From assembly GCA_902771225.1 (NCBI GenBank), contig CACXWH010000010.1, forward strand, positions 1 to 44,733: DNA of 44,733 bases. Direction: 5' to 3'. This document shows positions 8,402-16,371 of the stretch, piece after piece. The notes under the pieces are model-generated. The model did not search any database. It was not told the origin of the DNA and saw only the letters and a program-made list of their open reading frames with translations. Position 1 is the stretch's first letter, and each line of letters starts with the position of its first letter. Source of the DNA: an uncultured Methanobrevibacter sp. GTDB taxonomy: Archaea > Methanobacteriota > Methanobacteria > Methanobacteriales > Methanobacteriaceae. Position numbers and translations under genes: made by a program.

Positions 8402-9559
8402 ATGATGAAATACAGAACTTTGGGAAATACTGGATTAAGGGTAAGTGAAATTGCTTTTGGCTCTGAATGGTATGTTGAAAGGCCTTACGAAGATGTTGAA
8501 GAGATTGTAAGGCATTGTGAAGCAAATGGAATTAACTTTCTTGATTGTTGGATGAGTGAACCTACAGTCAGGACTAATTTGGGTAAGGCAATTAAGGATA
8601 CTCGTGACAAATGGATTATTCAAGGCCATATTGGTCCAATCTGGCAGAATAATCAATATGTAAGAACTCGTGAAATTGATAAGGTAAAGGAAGCTTTTGA
8701 AGATTTCATGGAAAGGTTTCAAATTGACGTGCTGGATTTTGGTATGATTCATTATGTTGATACTTTTGAAGACTATGACGAAATCATGTCTGGGGAATTC
8801 ATTCAATACGTTCGTGATTTAAAACAAAAGGGTATAATTAAACATATTGGCTTAAGTACCCATAATACGAATATTGCCTTTTTGGCAGCGAAAAATCCGG
8901 AAATTGAATTACTGATGTTTAGCATTAATCCTGCCTATGACATGTTTCCCCCAACGAGTGATTTGGAAGATTACCGTGATGATGATGAGTATGTGGGTTT
9001 GGCAGGACTGGATCCAAAAAGAGCTGAGCTTTATCAGTTATGTGAGGAAAACGGCACTCCAATAACTGTAATGAAAGGTTATGCAAGTGGGAGATTATTT
9101 GATGAAAATGATTCTCCATTCGGTCTTGCATTAACTCCTGTCCAATGTATTCATTATGCTTTAGAGCAAAAAGGGGTATCCAGTATTTTCGTCGGCATAA
9201 GCAATACTCAGGAATTGGATGCTGCACTTGAATATGAAAATGCATCTGAAAGTGAAAAGGAGTATCGTGATATTTTATCCAGTGCACCTAATCATTCATT
9301 TGAAGGAAAATGTATGTATTGTGGGCATTGTTCACCATGCAGTTCGGGAATTGATATTGGAGGACTTATCAAACTGTATGATTTGGCTGTTGTTCATGAT
9401 GAGGTACCGCAAAGTGTTCGGGAGCATTACAACAACTTAACTTATGATGCTGCAGAATGCATTGCATGTGGTGAGTGTGAAGACAGATGCCCCTTTAATG
9501 TTAAAATTGTTGATATAATGTTGGATGCTCAGGACTTGTTTAATCTAGTGAAATATTAA
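8402..9559 (+). CDS. Aldo/keto reductase-like protein with ferredoxin tail, catalytic Tyr and Lys lost
   Basis: A 385-residue fusion: an AKR (TIM-barrel) domain, about 1-290, and a C-terminal [4Fe-4S] region with CxxCxxCxxC at 304-313 and CxxCxxCxxxCP at 353-363. The barrel starts typically (KYRTLGNTGLRVSEIAFG) and keeps the active-site Asp48 and an IHYVD His. The Tyr that should lie five residues after the Asp is Glu53, and the strand that should supply the Lys reads WIIQGHIG. Standard NADPH-dependent carbonyl reduction is therefore doubtful; electron transfer through the clusters is a possible alternative. The start may be 8402 or 8405 (ATGATG) behind GTGGGGA. A related gene with an intact tetrad lies 170 bases downstream. 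Confidence 0.85.
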   Translation: MMKYRTLGNTGLRVSEIAFGSEWYVERPYEDVEEIVRHCEANGINFLDCWMSEPTVRTNLGKAIKDTRDKWIIQGHIGPIWQNNQYVRTREIDKVKEAFEDFMERFQIDVLDFGMIHYVDTFEDYDEIMSGEFIQYVRDLKQKGIIKHIGLSTHNTNIAFLAAKNPEIELLMFSINPAYDMFPPTSDLEDYRDDDEYVGLAGLDPKRAELYQLCEENGTPITVMKGYASGRLFDENDSPFGLALTPVQCIHYALEQKGVSSIFVGISNTQELDAALEYENASESEKEYRDILSSAPNHSFEGKCMYCGHCSPCSSGIDIGGLIKLYDLAVVHDEVPQSVREHYNNLTYDAAECIACGECEDRCPFNVKIVDIMLDAQDLFNLVKY

Positions 9560-9730
9560 TCTGTGAAATATATTCATGAGTTTTCAGATGATTTAAAATG
9601 GTAAATATAATGGATAATGAAGAAGACATGCAACAGTAATGAAATATAAAGATACTGTTATAATACTACATAAAATATGTTAAAAAGTTATTTAACCGTG
9701 AAAATCAATTAATTAATTAGAGGGATTAAT

Positions 9731-10876
9731 ATGAAAAAATTAGCTTTTGGAATGATGAGGCTGCCTTTGATTGATGAAAATGATGAGGCCAGTGTTGACT
9801 ATAATCAAGTAAATGATATGGCAGATTTATTCATGGAAAGAGGTTTCACCTTTTTTGACACGGCTTATCCTTATCATGAGGGTAATTGTGAAGTGGCTTT
9901 TAGAAAAGCTGTTGTTGAGAGATATCCGAGAGATTCTTATATAATTGCAGATAAATTACCATTATTTTCAATCAAATCTGAAGACCAGCTTGAACCGATA
10001 TTTGCTGAACAGTTGGAACGCACAGGTGTTGAATATTTCGATTATTATTTAATGCATAATGTGAGCGGTTTTTCAGAACCTGGCTTTTTGGATGTTGATT
10101 CATTTGCATTTGCAAATAAGAAAAAAGAAGAGGGTAAAATCAAACATTTGGGTTTATCTACCCATGCAAATGCAGAATATCTGGATAGCATTTTAACAAT
10201 GCATCCTGAAATGGAATTTGTTTTGCTTCAAATCAATTATCTTGACTGGGAAAATGAAGGAGTCGAATCAAGAAAATGTTATGAAGTAGCTTGTAAACAC
10301 AATAAGCCGGTAATGGTCATGGAACCTTTAAAAGGAGGATTTTTAGCTGATATTCCTCCGGAAGCTGAAAAATTGATGAAGGATTATAATCCTGATGCTT
10401 CTGTAATTTCTTGGGCACTAAGGTTTGTGGCCAGTTTGGATAATGTATGTATGGTTTTAACTGGAGCAAGTAGTTTAGAACAATTAAAAGAAAATATTGA
10501 AGACTTTGAAAACTTTAAACCGTTAAATGATGAAGAATATGAAATTCTTAATAAGGTAGCTGATATTATTCAGTCTAATATTACTGTTGACTGTACAAAA
10601 TGTAAATATTGTCTGGATGCATGCACTGAAGAAATTAATATACCAAAAGTATTTGATTTGTATAATAGTGAAAAAATACTGGATCCTGCCCCTTGGACGC
10701 CTATTGGTAATGCGTATCTTAATTATTCTAAATTATCTGGTGTCGGCATTGCATCTGATTGCAGTGAATGTGGGATGTGTGTTGAGGAATGTCCACAGCA
10801 TATTGATATTCCCGAAGTTATGAAAGATGTTGCTAAAACATTCGAAACTGAATATTATGGTTTTGTGGATAAATAA
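9731..10876 (+). CDS. Aldo/keto reductase with C-terminal [4Fe-4S] clusters
   Basis: Predicted cytosolic oxidoreductase of 381 residues; substrate unknown. The AKR domain has FFDTAYPYHEG (catalytic Asp43 and Tyr48), IIADK (Lys75), YLMHN (His) and the GxSTHANAEYL and MEPLKGG strands of the predicted oxidoreductase group. The tail carries CxxCxxCxxxC at 288-298 and CxxCxxCxxxCP at 344-354, enough for two [4Fe-4S] clusters. The ribosome binding site is AGAGGG. Unlike the neighbour at 8402 the tetrad is intact, so this is the likely active member. Such fusions are common in methanogens and clostridia and are thought to link barrel chemistry to ferredoxin. Confidence 0.9.
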   Translation: MKKLAFGMMRLPLIDENDEASVDYNQVNDMADLFMERGFTFFDTAYPYHEGNCEVAFRKAVVERYPRDSYIIADKLPLFSIKSEDQLEPIFAEQLERTGVEYFDYYLMHNVSGFSEPGFLDVDSFAFANKKKEEGKIKHLGLSTHANAEYLDSILTMHPEMEFVLLQINYLDWENEGVESRKCYEVACKHNKPVMVMEPLKGGFLADIPPEAEKLMKDYNPDASVISWALRFVASLDNVCMVLTGASSLEQLKENIEDFENFKPLNDEEYEILNKVADIIQSNITVDCTKCKYCLDACTEEINIPKVFDLYNSEKILDPAPWTPIGNAYLNYSKLSGVGIASDCSECGMCVEECPQHIDIPEVMKDVAKTFETEYYGFVDK

Positions 10877-10988
10877 AGTTTTTTTTATCCATTTTCTTTT
10901 TTAAATATATATTATTTTTATTAGCAACTTTTAATAATATTAAATAATATATTTATAAATAATTAGATAATTTTTTGAGGATATTATT

Positions 10989-11339
10989 ATGATACCAGGC
11001 ATGAATAAAAAACAAATGAAACAAATGGAAAGACAAATGAAAAAAATGGGAATGAAAATGGAAGACCTTAATGGAGTAACTGAAGTCATCATTCGTTTTG
11101 AAGATAAGGAATTGATTATTGATGAACCTTCTGTTAGTCGAATGGATGTAATGGGTCAAGAAACTTATCAGATTGAAGGTCAATCCCGTGAAGTAGAACT
11201 TGAATATGAAGTTGAAATTCCTGATGAAGATGTTGAAATGGTAGCTAATCAGGCTAATGTGTCTGAAGATACTGCTAGAAAAGCTTTAGAAGAATGTAAA
11301 GGAGATCTTGCTGAAGCCATCATGAAATTAAACGGATGA
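10989..11339 (+). CDS. nac: Nascent polypeptide-associated complex protein (archaeal NAC)
   Basis: Ribosome-bound chaperone that meets emerging polypeptides; the archaeal form is a homodimer. The 116 residues contain a Met/Lys-rich, ribosome-facing N-terminus (MNKKQMKQMERQMKKMGM), the NAC beta-barrel (VIIRFEDKELIIDEPSV, MGQETYQIEG) and a C-terminal UBA helix bundle (VSEDTARKALEECKGDLAEAIMKL). The length is standard. The start follows TTTGAGGA. Its stop overlaps the next gene region (ATGA at 11336), so nac heads a run of co-directional genes. A T-rich stretch separates it from the reductase upstream. Confidence 0.95.
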   Translation: MIPGMNKKQMKQMERQMKKMGMKMEDLNGVTEVIIRFEDKELIIDEPSVSRMDVMGQETYQIEGQSREVELEYEVEIPDEDVEMVANQANVSEDTARKALEECKGDLAEAIMKLNG

Positions 11340-11344
11340 TTATT

Positions 11345-12085
11345 ATGACAGTTATTGTGCATATTTCAGATTTGCATATAAGTGATGATGCTTTTGAAGA
11401 AGAAGTTTTCCTGCAGGCTGTAAATGAAATTAATAAATTGCATCCTGATATGATAATTTTAACTGGAGATATTACAAATAACGGTTATTATAAACAATAT
11501 GTGCGTGCTATGAAATATTTGGAGATGTTTGAAGCACCATTATTTGCAGTTCCAGGAAACCATGATGCACGTAATTTAGGTTATCAAACTTTTGAAGAAT
11601 TAGTCGGTGAAAGAAGTTGGAAACTGACAAAAGATGGTGATTTCACTGTTATTGGCCTTGATAGTAGTTCTGCTGATGATAATAAGGGACATATTGGTAT
11701 TCCACAACATTTATGGATGGAACGTCAATTAGATGAATGTGTTGTGGATGGAGGTTTTTCCATTATTGCTCTTCACCACCACATTATTTCAATACCTCAA
11801 ACCGGCCGTGAACGTAATGTTTTATCAGATGCAGGGGATATTTTAAAAACAATAACTACTCATGAAGTTGATTTAGTGTTATCCGGACACAAACATGTTC
11901 CGAATATTTGGAAAATTAATGAAACTCTTATTGTTAATACCGGTTCACTTTGTTCAAATAAATTAAGAGGTAAAATCGCTAATTCTTATATTGTGTATAA
12001 TATTAGTGATGACACAATCGAAGTATTTTTAAATAATGTTGGTGGAGAAAGATTTTTGTTTGGCAAGTATCGAAGAAAATATTAA
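11345..12085 (+). CDS. CpdA-like metallophosphoesterase
   Basis: Calcineurin-type phosphoesterase of 246 residues, resembling bacterial cAMP phosphodiesterase CpdA. All metal-binding blocks are present: DLHISDD (site I), LTGDITNNG, VPGNHDAR, ALHHHII and SGHKHVPN. The substrate cannot be told from sequence; members cleave cyclic nucleotides, phospholipid head groups or nucleotides. I choose ATG 11345 (MTVIVHISDLH), since GGATGA just ahead is a good binding site; ATG 11336 in the same frame overlaps the nac stop. It lies in the same strand run as a nuclease and a cyclase-like protein, which raises the possibility of a shared nucleotide-signalling role. Confidence 0.85.
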   Translation: MTVIVHISDLHISDDAFEEEVFLQAVNEINKLHPDMIILTGDITNNGYYKQYVRAMKYLEMFEAPLFAVPGNHDARNLGYQTFEELVGERSWKLTKDGDFTVIGLDSSSADDNKGHIGIPQHLWMERQLDECVVDGGFSIIALHHHIISIPQTGRERNVLSDAGDILKTITTHEVDLVLSGHKHVPNIWKINETLIVNTGSLCSNKLRGKIANSYIVYNISDDTIEVFLNNVGGERFLFGKYRRKY

Positions 12086-12143
12086 ATATTTATAATAGTA
12101 ATAATAATAAATGTTTAAACAGATTAATTTTAATGGTGATATA

Positions 12144-13169
12144 ATGAAAGTGGTTGTAGATGCTTCTAATGTTGCACATCATGTAAAAAATGAAGATTCA
12201 CAGCCTCAAATGGCTAATATTTTAGCTGCGGTTAAAGCATTAGAGGAAAGTGAAGATGAATTTGTTATTATAGCGGATGCATCACTTCGTCATGAAATTG
12301 ATAACAAAGAGGCTTTTTTAAAACTGTTGGAAAGTGATAACGTAGAAGAAGTTCCGGCAGGTAATGATGCTGATCATTTTATTTTAGAAATTGCTTATAG
12401 TGAAAAAGCAAAAATTCTATCCAATGATAAATTCAGAGATTATTCTGCTGAATTTAAAAATATTAATTCATTCAGAATTCCTTTTGTCATAAAAGACGGT
12501 AGATTAACTTTTGGAAGGCCAAAAAAACCTAAACATGATAAAAATATATTGCAAAAGATTTCTGATGAAATTATTAAACAATTAAACTTCAAAAAATGGG
12601 AAGTTTACACAGGTAAAGAGGGATTGGAAATTTCTCCTTTAAATATAGCTAAACAAGCTATTATTCGCATTGATGATGATACTAATATTAATTCAAAAGT
12701 TGAAAATATATTCTCAAAAATTCCAATGTTTAATAAGATTGTAGATATGGTTGATGATGTCGAAATAGCAGCTCCTTATGTTATTTTTGTACTTGTCCAT
12801 CCTAAAGACTATAAATTAGCGGTAAAAAATGCAGGTAATATTTCTGTTACTGTAGCTGATAGGTTAGGTCTTGAGAAAAAACCATTGATTGCTGTTCGTA
12901 ATGACTTATTTACTAAGCCAGGTACTTTTGAATTAAATATTATGTTGGCTGATGAAGTTACTGAAAATGCACCATATAACGTATTGGTTCGTGTAAGTAA
13001 TCATGATGAGGTTTTCATTAAGAAAAATTCAAGAAATATTGCAAGTACTATTGCGGGTAGGCTTGGATCATGGAAATTCCCATTCGTTTCTGTTAAGCCG
13101 GATGTATTATTGCAACGTCCTGGTGAATTTGAAATAGAATTGGAAAAAGGAGGAAACTTAGATGGTTAA
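12144..13169 (+). CDS. NYN/PIN-like (Zc3h12a-type) ribonuclease with a duplicated C-terminal module
   Basis: Likely endoribonuclease of 341 residues. Residues 1-130 form a PIN-fold/NYN domain: VVVDASNVAHH (first acidic site, Asp5), EFVIIADASLRHEI, a central NDADHFIL and ILSNDKFRDY, as in Zc3h12a-like nucleases. The C-terminal half holds two related modules of about 54 residues (near 209 and 278), each with xVLVxVxxxD, a central T(V/I)A(D/G)RLG and a PFVSV/PLIAV strand ending in a P-G-x-F/E-E-x-x-I motif; their function is unknown to me. ATG 12144 follows GGTGAT by three bases, the spacing typical here, and is preferred over ATG 12111. It overlaps the next gene by eight bases. Confidence 0.75.
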   Translation: MKVVVDASNVAHHVKNEDSQPQMANILAAVKALEESEDEFVIIADASLRHEIDNKEAFLKLLESDNVEEVPAGNDADHFILEIAYSEKAKILSNDKFRDYSAEFKNINSFRIPFVIKDGRLTFGRPKKPKHDKNILQKISDEIIKQLNFKKWEVYTGKEGLEISPLNIAKQAIIRIDDDTNINSKVENIFSKIPMFNKIVDMVDDVEIAAPYVIFVLVHPKDYKLAVKNAGNISVTVADRLGLEKKPLIAVRNDLFTKPGTFELNIMLADEVTENAPYNVLVRVSNHDEVFIKKNSRNIASTIAGRLGSWKFPFVSVKPDVLLQRPGEFEIELEKGGNLDG

Positions 13170-14364
13170 TACCTTATCCAAGGCAATAATTAAACTAACC
13201 ACTGGCCTTACTCCGATTAGTGTAGGTACTAAATTTTTTCCAACAGATTCAGTTCAAAATGAATATGTTGAATTGTTTAATTATACTCAAACTATCTTAT
13301 TTGAATTAGAAAAAGCAGAAATAAGTGGTGATAGTATTGAAAGTAATCTTATAAGGGATATTGGTGCTGAAAATATTCCTACAGATTATAAGTTTTATGA
13401 AATTAAACCTGCACAAAATCAGATTGAGGAATATGCTCTTGTAAGTAATATTGTCATGGGTAGTGACCGTTATTTTTATGTTGAACTCCCAAATCCATCT
13501 AATCTAATTAATATCTTTGTAAAAATTATTGAAAATGAAAAAGGAGAAATTGTTGAAAAAAGTTCTACAGAACTTGTTGCTAAAATGCTGAGTAAAAATG
13601 ATGCAATCAGAGTAGCTATTGAATTAATTGGAATTGGCCTTGAAAGAGGTGTTGATGTAATGTCTGCAGTTGGAATGACTGGTGCTGCTTCAATTGAGCG
13701 ATCAATTAATTACAGACAAAATTTAGGTAATTTCCCTGGTGTAGCATTCACAAAACTGGGTGGGGAATATGCCCTGGTTTTTGAAGGCCCATTCAAATTA
13801 TCACAATCAAAACCTTCAGAGTTTCAAAATTATTTATTCGTCGATTTAATCGATTCAACTGCTTATACAAGTAAACATGGTAAAACACAATTGGTTGATT
13901 TAATGACGAATATTAAACATTTCATTGAAACTGAATGTGGTGGAGAACTGGAAGGCTACAGGGAAGGAGGAGATGATTTTATTGCTCGTTTTCCATCAAA
14001 AGATTTAGCTATTCGTGCAGGGTTAGATGCTGCATGGTTTGCACTTGATAACGATGCTAAAATTAGAGCAGGTGTGGGCAGAAGTCGAAGAGAGGCAGGT
14101 GAGAGAGCCCAATTGGTAGATAATTTAGGTTCTAATTCTCCATTATCATTAGTAGTTTTTGAACTTGCTAATGGTTTATATGCATATAATGTGCCTTCCG
14201 AGTTTATAAGAACTTTAATTAATTTATTTGAAAATGAAAAACCTAAGTTAATAGGGGTTTTTGCTTTTGTTTTTATAATTACTTATTTATTATGTGTACT
14301 CGGATTGGGAGCATTTAGTTTTATTACAATTATTATAGCAGTAGTATATGCTGTTATTAGTTAA
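13162..14364 (+). CDS. Membrane-anchored nucleotidyl-cyclase-like protein
   Basis: A 400-residue protein with three parts. About 1-210 is an uncharacterised sensor-like region. About 225-320 reads like a class III nucleotidyl cyclase/GGDEF-fold domain: YLFVDLIDSTAYTSKHG (first metal Asp and the S/T-A-x-T pattern near 228), CGGELEGYREGGDDF (second acidic pair in the hairpin, near 268) and IRAGVG. The last 45 residues contain two membrane helices. The acidic residues that would bind metal are present, so catalysis is possible, but product and family assignment are uncertain. It begins inside the nuclease gene (ATGGTTAA overlap) with GGAGG upstream, so the two are translationally linked. Confidence 0.6.
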   Translation: MVNTLSKAIIKLTTGLTPISVGTKFFPTDSVQNEYVELFNYTQTILFELEKAEISGDSIESNLIRDIGAENIPTDYKFYEIKPAQNQIEEYALVSNIVMGSDRYFYVELPNPSNLINIFVKIIENEKGEIVEKSSTELVAKMLSKNDAIRVAIELIGIGLERGVDVMSAVGMTGAASIERSINYRQNLGNFPGVAFTKLGGEYALVFEGPFKLSQSKPSEFQNYLFVDLIDSTAYTSKHGKTQLVDLMTNIKHFIETECGGELEGYREGGDDFIARFPSKDLAIRAGLDAAWFALDNDAKIRAGVGRSRREAGERAQLVDNLGSNSPLSLVVFELANGLYAYNVPSEFIRTLINLFENEKPKLIGVFAFVFIITYLLCVLGLGAFSFITIIIAVVYAVIS

Positions 14365-14388
14365 ATTTGAAAAATAAAGGGAATTATT

Positions 14389-14649
14389 ATGGCTCGCAGA
14401 AATGAAGGAATTATGGCTCTATTGATGATATTGATATTAATTGCATTCGTCATTGGTTCAGCTATTGGAATCTTTATAAGCATTAATGAGCATGATAATC
14501 AGACTAATGAAAAAAATAATAATACTTCTCATGTTGAGAATGTGACTGTTGAGATGACATCAAAGGTTCATAAGGATAAAGTTGTTTTCGATTATGATGC
14601 GGATTTAAAGAATTATAGTGAGAATAATACAAAAACATATATTGATTAG
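14389..14649 (+). CDS. Small single-pass membrane protein, unknown function
   Basis: Eighty-six residues: a short basic start (MARRNEG), one strong transmembrane helix (about 9-31, Leu/Ile/Ala-rich) and a hydrophilic Asn/Lys/Asp-rich outer part with several N-x-S/T sites. The orientation implied by the basic N-terminus puts the tail outside. I do not recognise a family. It lies 24 bases after the cyclase-like gene and 23 bases before argJ, on the same strand, so it is probably co-transcribed. Confidence 0.7.
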   Translation: MARRNEGIMALLMILILIAFVIGSAIGIFISINEHDNQTNEKNNNTSHVENVTVEMTSKVHKDKVVFDYDADLKNYSENNTKTYID

Positions 14650-14672
14650 TCATATTAATTTTTGGTGATAGT

Positions 14673-15896
14673 ATGGATTTTATTCGGGATGTTGGTGGAG
14701 GATTTTCCATCATTGATAATATTAAAGTATCTGGCGCACGTGAAGGAAAATATGGTGTAACTGTAATATTGGCACCTAATAGTACTGCCTCTGCAGTTTT
14801 TACAACCAATAAAGTTGTTGCTGCATCAGTGACTTATACGAAAAATGTTGTTAAAAATGGTATTGTTTCTGCTGTTGTTGTTAATAGTGGGAATGCAAAT
14901 TGTTTTACAGGAGAAAAAGGAATTGAGGATTGTCAGGAATTGGTAAATCTTGTTTCAAAAGATTTGAATATTCCTAATGACGAAATTGCTATTTGTTCAA
15001 CAGGAGTTATAGGTCGGGAAATGCCTATGGATATAATATCTAAAGTTGCTTATGAATCTATTTCCAAATTAGGCAGTAATCCTGAAAATTCTCTTGCAGC
15101 TGCAAAAGCAATAATGACTACAGATACTTTCCCAAAAGAGGAAGCTGTTGAAATTACATTAACTAATGGCGAAATTGTTAAAATTGCAGGTATTACAAAA
15201 GGCAGTGGTATGATTGCTCCGGATATGGCAACCATGCTTTCTTTTATTGTAACTGATGCAGTTATTTCTAAAAATGCTATTAAAAAAGCATTGAAGACAG
15301 CTGCTGAGTTAAGTTTTAACATGATTGTCGTTGATGGGGATGAAAGTACAAACGATACTTGTTTAATGATGGCCAATGGTGCATCCGGTGTTAATGTGGA
15401 AAGTGATGATGGAATTGATACTAATTTCCAAGAAGGCCTTAATCATTTATGTATTAATTTAGCTAAAAAAATGGCTCGTGATGGTGAAGGAGCATCTAAG
15501 TTCATTGAAGCTAACGTGTGTGGAGCTAAATCTTTTGAAGATGCAAAACTTGCAGCGAAATCAATTGTAACTTCTCCATTATTCAAATCTGCTGTTTTTG
15601 GTGGTGACCCTAATTGGGGCAGGATTGTTTCAGCGATTGGTTATTCTGGATGTGATTTGAATCCGGATATTGTAACAATTGCTATTGCTGATGATAATGA
15701 CGAGGTGGATCTTGTCCGTAAAGGTGAAATCCTAGCTTTTGAAAATACTACCTATTTGGAGCGTGCAGAAAAGATAATGCAATCAAAAAGCATTGCCGTT
15801 AACATTGACATGTTTTTGGGTGATGGTGAGGCAACTGCATGGGGCTGTGATTTAACCTATGATTATGTTAAAATCAATGCAGAATATACCACTTAA
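14673..15896 (+). CDS. argJ: Glutamate N-acetyltransferase / ornithine acetyltransferase
   Basis: Recycles the acetyl group from N-acetylornithine to glutamate in arginine biosynthesis; the bifunctional form can also use acetyl-CoA, and sequence alone does not say which this is. The 407 residues match ArgJ: SGAREGKYGV, VVNSGNANCFTG, ICSTGVIG, and the self-cleavage site KGSGMIAPDMATMLSF, where the Thr of MATML becomes the nucleophile of the beta chain. GDPNWGRI, another ArgJ signature, is near 311. The start follows GGTGAT by three bases. argB, the next pathway step, is separate at 25284. Confidence 0.95.
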   Translation: MDFIRDVGGGFSIIDNIKVSGAREGKYGVTVILAPNSTASAVFTTNKVVAASVTYTKNVVKNGIVSAVVVNSGNANCFTGEKGIEDCQELVNLVSKDLNIPNDEIAICSTGVIGREMPMDIISKVAYESISKLGSNPENSLAAAKAIMTTDTFPKEEAVEITLTNGEIVKIAGITKGSGMIAPDMATMLSFIVTDAVISKNAIKKALKTAAELSFNMIVVDGDESTNDTCLMMANGASGVNVESDDGIDTNFQEGLNHLCINLAKKMARDGEGASKFIEANVCGAKSFEDAKLAAKSIVTSPLFKSAVFGGDPNWGRIVSAIGYSGCDLNPDIVTIAIADDNDEVDLVRKGEILAFENTTYLERAEKIMQSKSIAVNIDMFLGDGEATAWGCDLTYDYVKINAEYTT

Positions 15897-15983
15897 GAAA
15901 ACATATAAATACTTTAAAAACAAATATCTTTATGTTATAAAATAATTCTAATGTTTTATTAAAAATTTAAAGGAGGGTAAGAT

Positions 15984-16088
15984 ATGGCAAAAGTAAAAGG
16001 TACTAACAGAAGAACCAGACAAAAAAGAAGTTATACTAAACCTGGTAGTAAAAGAGGAAGAGGAGTTAAACAAACTTGGAAAAAATAA
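15984..16088 (+). CDS. Tiny, very basic protein (34 residues)
   Basis: A short gene with one of the strongest ribosome binding sites in the window (AGGAGGG, 15971-15977) ahead of ATG 15984. The product has 8 Lys and 6 Arg, no acidic residue, one Trp (TWKK at the end) and no hydrophobic core (begins MAKVKGTNRRTRQKR). Such composition fits a ribosome- or nucleic-acid-binding peptide, similar in style to the smallest ribosomal proteins, but I recognise no family. A T-tract (TTCTTTTTTT, about 16103) follows, so it is probably its own transcript after argJ. Confidence 0.6.
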   Translation: MAKVKGTNRRTRQKRSYTKPGSKRGRGVKQTWKK

Positions 16089-16265
16089 ATCCTCTTGACA
16101 CTTCTTTTTTTAACCATAACCAAATATCATTTTTCAATGCAAATTTACCTGTCATTTAATTGATGGTGGGTATTATTATTTGGCATAGTTTTTTATAAAC
16201 TCTTTTTTTAATACATATTACTTTTAATTAAATTAATTTTATTCTTAAAAAAATAATTTAATAAT

Positions 16266-16319
16266 CTTTTCATGTAGGTTTACCTGCTAAATTAATGGAA
16301 TCTCCATCGAAATGAAAAG
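16266..16319 (+). ncRNA. Candidate three-way-junction structured RNA (leader of 16372)
   Basis: Bases 16266-16273 (CTTTTCAT) pair perfectly with 16312-16319 (ATGAAAAG). Inside are two further hairpins: GTAGG/CCTGC at 16274-16287 with loop TTTA (one G-U pair), and ATGGA/TCCAT at 16295-16307 with loop ATC. Together they make a compact 54-nt three-way junction, followed directly by five T. It lies 52 bases before the methyltransferase gene at 16372. It could be a riboswitch-like leader or a small RNA; I recognise no known class. The rest of 16089-16371 is AT-rich with TTTATAAA near 16192. Confidence 0.4.
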
Positions 16320-16371
16320 TTTTTCACTAATGTTAAATAGTATTTTTTAAAGATTTATTATTGGTGATAAA

